13,833 nucleotides of DNA from Phycisphaerae bacterium. Its GTDB lineage: Bacteria; Planctomycetota; Phycisphaerae; Sedimentisphaerales; SG8-4. The stretch covers positions 1-13,833 of the forward strand of contig JAUWLI010000037.1 in assembly GCA_030613765.1 (NCBI GenBank). Reading direction: 5' to 3'. Positions 7,729 to 13,640 of this stretch are shown piece after piece; position 1 is the first letter of the stretch; the number at the start of each line of letters is the position of its first letter. The notes below the pieces were generated by a model that saw only the letters and a program-made list of their open reading frames with translations, did not search any database and was not told the DNA's origin. Both the position numbers and the translations under genes were made by a program.

Positions 7729-7776
7729 AAGCCGGAAATTGGTGATAGTATGCTTTACTGCAGCCGGCTCACCGAG

Positions 7777-8097
7777 TCAGGCATTAGGTAAAACTACAGA
7801 CTTGTCTGCAGCAAATTCAAATACCCGGTCAAGGGCGGTCTTCTTAAAAACACCCCTTGTGTTCCCGGCAAGGCCACAGAGAACAAGTCGTCGCCCGGAA
7901 TCCGTCAAAAGCTGTCTTAACTTCAGCAGCTTTGAGAGGCTTGACGCAGTTACAATATCGGCGTTAGAAAAATCAACCACTACATCACGGTCTGCCATCG
8001 GAGACATGGTCTCACTGATGGAATCCAGCTCGTCGCACATTTGTGGCTCCGGAGCCAAATCAACAAGAAGAGTATTCTGTGAAATGTTATCTTTCAT
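7777..8097 (-). CDS. STAS-domain protein (anti-sigma-factor-antagonist-like)
   Basis: The 106-residue product is a single STAS domain. VVVDFSNADIVTASSLSKLL at 39-58 matches the strand, loop and helix that carry the phosphorylatable Ser in SpoIIAA/RsbV proteins (Ser52 or Ser53 here). It continues with GRRLVLCGL (69-77) and a helix ending FEFAADK. STAS proteins act in partner-switching control of sigma factors or as regulatory modules. No anti-sigma kinase or phosphatase gene is adjacent, so its partner must be elsewhere. The start at 8097 is preferred over the upstream ATG at 8133 because AAGG lies about 9 nt before it and the residues gained from the longer start do not belong to the fold. 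It converges with the SppA gene, 48 nt apart. Confidence 0.75.
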   Translation of the reverse strand: MKDNISQNTLLVDLAPEPQMCDELDSISETMSPMADRDVVVDFSNADIVTASSLSKLLKLRQLLTDSGRRLVLCGLAGNTRGVFKKTALDRVFEFAADKSVVLPNA

Positions 8098-8354
8098 TTT
8101 TGCCGCCTTATTTACCTGAAAACCTTTAAACATTTGTTACCGGACCACCGTCAATACCAAAGTCACCTAATGGCAACTCAGAACCGTTGTTCCTATATAA
8201 ATAATAAGAAATAGAATGAGGGCTGACAACCACTTTTTGGAAGGTGCAAAAAGGGATGTTTGCCTTCGGTCGCGGTATTTTAGCAGTTACGTTAACGGGA
8301 CCGTAACATGCCTGATGATAATTACAGATCCCGGGGAATATCAATTAAAGGAGA
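8098..8354. other. Spacer upstream of the STAS gene, with GTTACG/CGTAAC inverted repeat
   Basis: No supported gene is seen in this spacer. A frame from a TTG at 8344 to 8126 on the minus strand lacks a ribosome site and any recognisable features. One inverted repeat stands out: GTTACG (8286-8291) and CGTAAC (8302-8307), with a 10-nt loop. It may be an operator or part of the STAS leader. Confidence 0.3.
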
Positions 8355-8377
8355 GAGCCAGACTGTTCATCTGGCTC
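8355..8377 (-). terminator. Hairpin after the Glu/Pro-rich gene
   Basis: GAGCCAGA (8355-8362) and TCTGGCTC (8370-8377) form a perfect 8-bp stem with a 7-nt loop, 16 nt after the stop of the leftward acidic-protein gene. The sequence that follows on that strand is only modestly T-rich (TCTCCTTTAATT), so it is a probable but imperfect intrinsic terminator. Confidence 0.55.
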
Positions 8378-8393
8378 CCTCTGCAAATAAATA

Positions 8394-8585
8394 TTAGCTT
8401 TCTTCAGTCTCTGTCGGTGTTTCTTCAGGGTCTTCCAAAGGAGTCTCATCAGGAGCTTCGCAACGCGGCTCTTGATTCTCTTCGGTCTCCGTCTCTTGAG
8501 TCTCTTCCAACGCTACCTGTTGAGGCTCTTCTGGTGCTATCTGCTGAGGCTCTTCAGGACTTTGAGGTCTTTCTTCGCTTACCAT
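8394..8585 (-). CDS. Small Glu/Pro-rich acidic repeat protein
   Basis: The 63-residue product is extremely acidic and low in complexity: 21 of 63 residues are Glu, there is no Lys, and only two are Arg. It contains a tandem 8-residue repeat, PEEPQQIA then PEEPQQVA (about residues 10-25), followed by ETQETETEE-type sequence. It should be disordered, with no signal peptide or membrane segment. The ribosome site AAAGGA lies about 8 nt before the ATG and a clean hairpin follows the stop, so it looks like a complete single-gene unit. The opposite strand has a longer open frame (8216-8611), but this has no ribosome site and is probably a by-product of the biased composition. Function is unknown. 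Acidic disordered proteins can be linkers, ion binders or interaction tails. Confidence 0.5.
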   Translation of the reverse strand: MVSEERPQSPEEPQQIAPEEPQQVALEETQETETEENQEPRCEAPDETPLEDPEETPTETEES

Positions 8586-8608
8586 TTTTAATTCCTTTCA
8601 AAAGTAAA

Positions 8609-8658
8609 TAAAGTTAACTTCCGACATCGTCCATCGACTTATTCGGACGGTAACTTTA
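8609..8658. repeat. Imperfect inverted repeat, 15-bp arms, upstream of the acidic-protein gene
   Basis: The arm at 8609-8623 (TAAAGTTAACTTCCG) is the reverse complement of 8644-8658 (CGGACGGTAACTTTA) at 13 of 15 positions, with a 20-nt loop. It lies 23 nt upstream of the acidic-protein start codon, so it is either an operator overlapping the promoter or a 5'-leader hairpin in that transcript. Confidence 0.5.
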
Positions 8659-8945
8659 TGTAAAATAATGGTAAGCAGCCTTGAGAAAGGACGCACCATG
8701 ACTCAGAGCTGACATAAGCCAGGGCACATGGGAAAGAATAGAACTTGTGAAGTAGTGCATAATTAATCGGCAAAAAGGTGGTCTATCTTTTGATTTATCA
8801 CAGATTCGATAAGGTCGAGCATGCATCCGGCGATGTTATCGGCCTTACTGGCGATGTGCAAGTCTCACAGTAAGAGTATATATACTGTTGAAATCCAGCG
8901 ACTATATCAGGATGTGGCTAATTAAACCGGAGAGTAAACCAATCA
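8659..8945. other. Gene-free spacer
   Basis: No coding frame with a ribosome site is visible on either strand here. There are two copies of GGCGATGT (about 8829-8836 and 8850-8857) and an AT-rich palindrome, AGTATATATACT, at 8875-8886. Nothing else is recognisable. Confidence 0.5.
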
Positions 8946-9040
8946 AACAAAGCTCTCTCTGCTCGGCTTGGGTGCAGTGATGGCAGGACGAAAACACTGA
9001 TCCAACTATACCCAAAAGCATCCGCAGAGAGAGCTCTTTG
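8946..9040. ncRNA. Nested inverted-repeat structure; possible structured RNA or long terminator
   Basis: Outer arms AGCTCTCTCTGC (8951-8962) and GCAGAGAGAGCT (9024-9035) are perfectly complementary over 12 bp. Inside, GCTTGGGT (8966-8973) pairs with ACCCAAAAGC (9010-9019) with a two-base bulge, and CAGTG (8975-8979) pairs with CACTG (8995-8999). All three stems nest, giving one long three-tier hairpin of about 85-95 nt. It lies 42 nt past the stop of the leftward DUF3568-like gene and is followed on that strand by a T-rich tract (CTTTGTTTGATT), so it may end that transcript. An independent small RNA or a MITE-like remnant is also possible. Strand is undetermined. Confidence 0.4.
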
Positions 9041-9077
9041 ACTTTATTATCTCGAGAAATCCACGTGGGCAATTGCA

Positions 9078-9473
9078 CTATCCGGAGGTGCCCTTAAGGT
9101 TTTGCTGTATCTTCCCGTAAATAACGCGTGACCTCTCCTCGTTGCCGAATTTGCTTGTATTAATCCTAAGCTCGGTAGCTTTGTCAGCCCCCGGATTCAT
9201 CCGTATTGTAACGGTCCTGCCATCGGCGATGTTGCCGACCACCTTAGCATAAAAGACATCTTTGTTTTTTTCAGCAACGTCAATCTCCAACTGCTTCAGG
9301 GTAGTCAGTGTCGCTTTATACACAGCGTTCAAGTCATGGCCGGACACAGCATAAAGGTTACCTCTCGAATAAACAGCAGCATCAGTACCTATAATAGTAG
9401 GTCTCCCGCAGCCACACACAGCCAACATCAAAACAGCAACCACGAAAAGTTTCAAGATTTGTTTAATTGACAT
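9078..9473 (-). CDS. Small lipoprotein, DUF3568-like
   Basis: The ATG at 9473 is chosen because a perfect AAGGAG lies 7 nt upstream. An earlier TTG in frame would overlap that ribosome site. The 131-residue product has a lipoprotein signal with hydrophobic 6-19 and a Cys20-Gly21-Cys22 segment, where Cys22 (V-C-G-C) is the best lipidation site. The mature part has an alpha/beta layout: YAVSGHDLNAVYKATLTTLK at 41-60, a strand with VAEKNKDVFYAKVVG at 66-80, then RTVTIRMNP and TELRINTSKFG. This matches the small one-domain lipoproteins annotated DUF3568, whose function is unknown. It appears to be a single-gene unit anchored in the membrane. The family call rests on pattern only. Confidence 0.7.
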   Translation of the reverse strand: MSIKQILKLFVVAVLMLAVCGCGRPTIIGTDAAVYSRGNLYAVSGHDLNAVYKATLTTLKQLEIDVAEKNKDVFYAKVVGNIADGRTVTIRMNPGADKATELRINTSKFGNEERSRVIYGKIQQNLKGTSG

Positions 9474-9491
9474 CTTTTCACTCCTTAACAA

Positions 9492-9767
9492 AATTGCTTA
9501 TTAGATGTTCCACTTACGACCGCTCAGCTAATCTTGTGAGCCTCATTTCCAACAAAACATCAAGACTGTCTTGAAAATTCATTTTTTATGTCTACTTTCT
9601 CGAAGGTCGTTCAGCAAACCTTAGCGTTACCCAGCCCCTGTGGTTGTTCATAAAGGTTAAGCAACCTATACCATCATAATTCAACTCGTCTTTAATCCGA
9701 GCAGTCTTATGACAACCTGACTATAACGATTTCGCTGATTATGTACCCGACCTGTGTGGAGATGATA
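9492..9767. promoter_or_regulatory. Spacer with 15-bp palindrome upstream of the DUF3568-like gene
   Basis: TCAAGAC-T-GTCTTGA at 9560-9574 is a perfect palindrome around a central base, 87 nt upstream of the lipoprotein start. It could be an operator for a dimeric regulator. It could also be a weak terminator of the leftward membrane-protein gene, since TGTTTTGTT follows it on that strand. A small AGGTT-AAGC-AACCT hairpin lies at 9654-9667. No coding frame is seen. Confidence 0.35.
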
Positions 9768-10199
9768 TTAACTATTCACCTGCCTGCCTGGGTGGCGCAG
9801 AAAACAAAAGGCCAGCAGCCTGACGAATCTATAAACAGACAGACAGACAAGCCAGACAACAGCCCATGTAGCCAAGCCTCCCCCAACAGCACTTGCCACC
9901 GCCGCTAACACGAACAATCCCACCAATTGTTCTTTTGACAGGCTCATCCAGCGATTGTCTCGCGCTTCGTTAAAGTTTTTCAGGCAGGAACTCACGGCCT
10001 CTGCGTTGCTCTTGAAATAACTGGGCTTAGTATTACGGCAGGCTTCCCAAGTTTGTAGTTCCTGTTTAGAAACGTTCAATTTGCGGCGTGCCGAGTAATA
10101 CTCTCCAGACATTAACAGGACACAGCACCATGCACAGAAAATACCAGCACATACCGCCAAAGAAAATACGGCCGAACGAATTTTGCTTTTTCGTCTCAT
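9768..10199 (-). CDS. Unknown membrane protein with two or three transmembrane segments
   Basis: I do not recognise this 143-residue protein. A basic N-terminus (MRRKSKIR) precedes a hydrophobic helix at 9-31. A hydrophilic stretch of about 58 residues (32-89) follows, containing Cys54 and Cys72 (WEACRNT, SSCLKNF). A long hydrophobic region at 92-135 can hold one or two more helices, with a Gly-rich AVGGGLATW motif. If the loop is outside the cytoplasm the two cysteines could form a disulfide. The ribosome site is unusual: a G-run (GGGGGTG) about 8 nt before the ATG. No operon partner is close on either side. The frame is clean and the topology plausible, but function is unknown. Confidence 0.55.
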   Translation of the reverse strand: MRRKSKIRSAVFSLAVCAGIFCAWCCVLLMSGEYYSARRKLNVSKQELQTWEACRNTKPSYFKSNAEAVSSCLKNFNEARDNRWMSLSKEQLVGLFVLAAVASAVGGGLATWAVVWLVCLSVYRFVRLLAFCFLRHPGRQVNS

Positions 10200-10750
10200 G
10201 ACATTTACACCCCCATGTATGAAATAAAACTAATCAACCTTCAATAACAAAAACCGGGTAAAGCTCTTGTTTTCCGGAGGCCGCTGTGTTCTGTGCCCGC
10301 TCCTGGCGACATATCCTCCGGGAGCAACAATCACGATATCTCAGGTCTGGAACGGGTCAACAGCACCATAAATATGCTTCTAATTATTGAGGTTCACAGT
10401 GAACAGCGGCATGCATAAAGCTGCCAAACAGAATAACAAGAACTTCGCCTCTAACTTCTATGGGTTTCATTTATCCGTTCAGAATAAGGCACCCAGCCAA
10501 ACAGGTTTGCAGTTACTTCTCTGGACTATATAAAGTATAAAAAATGTTCAGCACAGAAGCAAAAGATCCGGATGAGATAGCATTGCAGGCATGTTGATTA
10601 TCCGGCTGCGTCCGAAAAAAGCGTTTTTCCCAAGCTACAAGTGTGAAACACACCGTCGGTTATCAGATAATTTACACATATCGAATCTATTTTTTTGCAA
10701 TCTTTGGACCAACTCAGCAGTAGTTCAAGAATTACTCCCTCAATCACCCT
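10200..10750. other. Long gene-free spacer between divergent orphan genes
   Basis: No supported coding frame is seen. Structures present are CCGGAGG (10274-10280) with CCTCCGG (10315-10321) around a 34-nt loop, a perfect palindrome GTTCAC-A-GTGAAC at 10392-10404, and CCGGAT/ATCCGG arms between about 10569 and 10605. These may belong to the leaders or operators of the two flanking genes. Confidence 0.4.
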
Positions 10751-10756
10751 CATTTA

Positions 10757-10765
10757 TGGTATAAT
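10757..10765 (+). promoter_or_regulatory. Extended -10 promoter of the single-pass membrane protein gene
   Basis: TGGTATAAT is a perfect extended -10 element (TGnTATAAT) ending 61 nt before the ATG at 10827. No good -35 lies 17 nt upstream, as is common for extended -10 promoters. Transcription would start near 10772, giving a leader of about 55 nt. Confidence 0.6.
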
Positions 10766-10826
10766 AACTCATATAAGCCTGAATCACAGGGGATTTGCTA
10801 TTAACCATTTTTGGGAGGAGCCAAAG

Positions 10827-11132
10827 ATGAAAAGAAAAAACAAGAACAAATCATTAATAAGGGGTTGGAGAAACAAGCTTATCTTTCTGCTTGTAGTTTA
10901 CTTTTTCGGATTCGCAACCGCAGTTTATTGTCTGGCACCTGTGCCTCAAAACAGAGGCCATCGTACGGGCGAAAGTAGCTTTGCTCATTCGGCTTTCAAG
11001 TCGGAAGAATTCGCAATGGCTTTTAACGAGGGACTGCACAAGGTTATAAATTTCAGCAAATCGGCGGCTTTACGTACAGCAGATTTTATAACAGAAGAAT
11101 ACAAACAAAGAAAAGTGCAGACAAACAGTTAG
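10827..11132 (+). CDS. Unknown small single-pass membrane protein
   Basis: I do not recognise the family. The ATG at 10827 has a very strong ribosome site (GGAGGAG, 6 nt spacing), so the longer in-frame extension back to 10695 is rejected. That extension would also start upstream of the promoter. The 101-residue product has a highly basic N-terminus (MKRKNKNK, RGWRNK), one transmembrane helix at about 18-37 (LIFLLVVYFFGFATAVY) and a mainly hydrophilic tail with a predicted amphipathic region (AFKSEEFAMAFNEGL). The positive-inside rule puts the N-terminus in the cytoplasm and the tail outside. Strong promoter and ribosome elements suggest high expression. It is monocistronic. Confidence 0.65.
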   Translation: MKRKNKNKSLIRGWRNKLIFLLVVYFFGFATAVYCLAPVPQNRGHRTGESSFAHSAFKSEEFAMAFNEGLHKVINFSKSAALRTADFITEEYKQRKVQTNS

Positions 11133-11227
11133 AAGAGTTCTGTGAGTTTTTCAACACCCACACATCTCAGCCAAACAGCTCGATTGCCACCGAGGCTTTT
11201 CATATATTTTTCAGTACCCTGTCCGGG

Positions 11228-12499
11228 TTAGAGCATCGGCAGCTCGTAACCTTTGCGGTAGTGCTTGGTCAGATATGTATTGGCCTCGGCATCTCCGACG
11301 AACTGTTCCCGCTTAGCATCGAATTTGAGTCGGCGGCCAACGCGCATCGCGATGTTTGCCATGTGACAAAGGGCGGCTGAATGGTGGCCGACCTCGACGT
11401 CGGCGCTGAGTTTACTTGCTTTACGGCTGCGCACCGCCTGAAGGAAGTCTCCGAAATGCGAGCCATTAAGCCGTTCACCCCCCGGGCCTTTTTTGCCGTC
11501 CCTGAAAGTTACCTGCCAGCCATCCCTGCCGATTGACACCTTCCCATTGTCACCATAGAAGATGTTGCCGTTATCGTGTCCCTCATGTGGATAAGGCGTC
11601 CACAGCCTCATCTCATACATCAGGTAAACATCTTCGTACTCAAAGGTGGCGATTTGTGTGTCTGGCGTCTGGTGATCATCATCGTACCATAGTTGTCCAC
11701 CACTGCAGGTGACGGCCCTGGGCAACTCAACTCCCAGACCCCACCTGGCGATATCAATCTGGTGTATTCCATCGTTGCCCGTGTCGCCGGTTCCATAGTC
11801 CCACCACCAGTGCCACTTATAGTGGTATCTATTGATGTTGAAAGGTCTTTTCGGTGCCGGTCCGAGCCAAAGGTCATAGTGTACGTGCGGTGGTGTCGGG
11901 GTGTCGGGCTCACGTCCGATCTCTTGCCGCCGCTGGCTGTTAATTGCCTTGGCCATTCGGATTTTTCCAAGCTTACCTGATTTCATGTATTCAATTGCAT
12001 TCATAATGCCTTTTGAACTTCGGGCCTGTGTGCCGTGCTGGACAATCCTGCGGTGCTTACGAGCCAGATTCACAAGCAGGCGTCCCTCGGAGATGGTGTG
12101 GCTGAGAGGCTTTTCCACATATACATCCTTGCCTGCCACGACCGACCAGGCAGCCAAGGGTACATGCCAGTGGTCGGGCGTCGCAATGGCCACTATGTCA
12201 ATCGACTTGTCCTCGAGCATTTTTCGATAGTCGATATATGCATCAACCTTTTCATTGCGATCTTTGAATCTCTTGACTCGGCCTTCAAGAACCTTTTCGT
12301 CAACATCGCAGAGCGCAACAACGCGTACTCCAGCAGCATCGTGAAAACCTCCCATAAGCCCCCCACCCCTGCCGCGAATACCTGCTACTGCAACACGGAG
12401 GTCATCGTTTGCCCCTCGGACACGAGAAAACGGCGCTGCTAAAGCAAGACCACCAGCTATCGAACTTTTTACAAAATCTCGGCGTGTGATACTATTCAT
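11228..12499 (-). CDS. Tat-exported Gfo/Idh/MocA-family oxidoreductase
   Basis: The 423-residue product starts with a twin-arginine signal (RRDFVKSS at 6-13, hydrophobic to about 23, likely cleavage near RGA at 30). A Rossmann NAD(P)-binding domain follows, with VAVAGIRGRGGG at 36-47, ATPDHWH at 106-112 and VEKPLSH at 128-134. The C-terminal substrate domain has GNDGIHQIDIARWGL at 241-255, where His246 and Asp249 are the likely catalytic and binding pair. These enzymes oxidise or reduce sugars and inositols. Tat export brings the folded, cofactor-loaded enzyme to the periplasm, a common form in planctomycetes and Bacteroidetes. GAGAGGA gives a good ribosome site. The gene follows the DUF6807 gene by 92 nt and is probably last in that operon. 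The substrate is unknown. Confidence 0.92.
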   Translation of the reverse strand: MNSITRRDFVKSSIAGGLALAAPFSRVRGANDDLRVAVAGIRGRGGGLMGGFHDAAGVRVVALCDVDEKVLEGRVKRFKDRNEKVDAYIDYRKMLEDKSIDIVAIATPDHWHVPLAAWSVVAGKDVYVEKPLSHTISEGRLLVNLARKHRRIVQHGTQARSSKGIMNAIEYMKSGKLGKIRMAKAINSQRRQEIGREPDTPTPPHVHYDLWLGPAPKRPFNINRYHYKWHWWWDYGTGDTGNDGIHQIDIARWGLGVELPRAVTCSGGQLWYDDDHQTPDTQIATFEYEDVYLMYEMRLWTPYPHEGHDNGNIFYGDNGKVSIGRDGWQVTFRDGKKGPGGERLNGSHFGDFLQAVRSRKASKLSADVEVGHHSAALCHMANIAMRVGRRLKFDAKREQFVGDAEANTYLTKHYRKGYELPML

Positions 12500-12591
12500 G
12501 AATCATCCTCTCATCATAACAGTTATTTAGACTCAATCAAATCCTCTGAGAACAGCATATTATTAACAGATATATAATCCTGTGCCAACTA

Positions 12592-13614
12592 CTATTTTAT
12601 AAACTCCGTAAACCTCTTTTCTATTTGCCCTTTCGTTCTTATCCCTTCGTAAATAATCACGAGAAACCTGAAATGTGCCGTTTCGCCCGGCTCAAGTATC
12701 AGACGAAGCGGAATCACTTTGTTTTTCCGATATTGACGGGGACTTTGCCTTTGAAAATCACCCTGTCCCAGGGGATTGGCTGAAAATAAGCCATAGTCCC
12801 TGACATGCCAATAGGTCGGATAATTTATACTTGCCGGATGGTTGAGGATTGCAACACCCACTACTTTTTTCTGTCTGACTCCCTGCAAAGCGACCCATCT
12901 TGCACGCTTGCCCCATATGTTTTTTGCTGTTTCATCGCCATTGGAACTAAAATATGTACCGGTTCCGGCAATCGATTCCTTTGGCAAAGGCTGTCCGGAT
13001 TTAAGATTCAATTCGTCACGGTCCTGCCTCAAATAATCGGAAACTCGAATTGCGAACATACCTTCCTCGATATCGTCAAATACCACCTTTGTGTCTTTGG
13101 CAGTAAGATCCATGCTGAAGTCGATAGCATATTCGTTTTCATGTTCGGCGGCAAGAAAAATCATGCTTCTTTTTTCTACCAACACAATGCGGCCGTTATT
13201 ATCAATCCAGTGCATGATTGTTGAAAGTTTTCCCCTTCCGGGCCCGCTGGTAAGCTCCGTTATTTTGATGTGTTTGATTTGTGGCGGAGGAGAAGAATTC
13301 ACCCAAAAGTCAGTTCCGTTCACCTTGTCAACAGCAAAGAAAATACCCACATGATGAAAATGGTCGGTACTGGCCCCTTCTGCTTCCGTAAGGGGATGTT
13401 TTCGATTGACCTCGATGCCTGAAGGTGTACGTACCGGAACCAAGACCGGCTTCGTCATTTTGCTTCCATACAAGTAACTGGTAAAAAGCTTTCCACCAAT
13501 CATAACATCAACTTTGTTGTTACCTTCTATAAGCTGCACATTTGGCTTAGTCTGTCCAGCTAATACAGGAACAACAAATATACATATAGAGAGAGCCAAA
13601 ATAATCTTTTTCAT
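12592..13614 (-). CDS. Secreted DUF6807 ('PmoA-like') protein
   Basis: The start at 13614 is preferred. GGAGGA lies 10 nt upstream, and the product then begins MKKIILALSICIF, a clean Sec signal with likely cleavage near residue 19-20. An in-frame ATG at 13644 overlaps the previous stop (ATGA) but would put extra residues before the signal. The 340-residue product matches DUF6807, annotated 'PmoA' by name only. It shows STDHFHHVGIFFAVDKVNG near 82-100, FWVNSS, and a C-terminal half with GVAILNHPASINYPTYWHVR and RDYGLFSANPLG. The family is a secreted beta-rich protein found beside Gfo/Idh/MocA oxidoreductases and sugar enzymes. Its activity is unproven and it is not a methane monooxygenase subunit. 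It lies 26 nt after the isomerase-like gene. Confidence 0.85.
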   Translation of the reverse strand: MKKIILALSICIFVVPVLAGQTKPNVQLIEGNNKVDVMIGGKLFTSYLYGSKMTKPVLVPVRTPSGIEVNRKHPLTEAEGASTDHFHHVGIFFAVDKVNGTDFWVNSSPPPQIKHIKITELTSGPGRGKLSTIMHWIDNNGRIVLVEKRSMIFLAAEHENEYAIDFSMDLTAKDTKVVFDDIEEGMFAIRVSDYLRQDRDELNLKSGQPLPKESIAGTGTYFSSNGDETAKNIWGKRARWVALQGVRQKKVVGVAILNHPASINYPTYWHVRDYGLFSANPLGQGDFQRQSPRQYRKNKVIPLRLILEPGETAHFRFLVIIYEGIRTKGQIEKRFTEFIK

Positions 13615-13640
13615 AATCAGAAAGTCCTCCATAAAAACAT

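Noticed and set aside
7730..7773. Interleaved pairs AGCCGG/CCGGCT and GGTGA/TCACC between the convergent SppA and STAS genes (pseudoknot order)
   Set aside because: The arms are 5-6 nt and share a base, so chance is likely. It may be a minor bidirectional terminator, but there is no T-run.
8126..8344. Minus-strand frame of 72 codons upstream of the STAS gene
   Set aside because: It starts at a TTG without a ribosome site, runs into the STAS gene start region and shows no recognisable features.
8216..8611. Plus-strand open frame of 131 codons across the acidic-protein gene
   Set aside because: It has no ribosome site, and its Leu/Ser-rich C-terminal half is the antisense of the Glu/Pro repeats. 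The minus-strand frame has AAAGGA and a downstream hairpin.
8875..8886. AGTATATATACT palindrome
   Set aside because: AT-only alternating sequence forms palindromes easily by chance, and no promoter or gene is clearly tied to it.
9061..9068. CCACGTGG palindrome near the end of the DUF3568-like gene
   Set aside because: It is only 8 bp, in a downstream position, and no second copy was noticed.
10695..10826. Upstream in-frame extension of the 101-residue membrane protein
   Set aside because: It begins before the extended -10 promoter and lacks a ribosome site. The ATG at 10827 has GGAGGAG.
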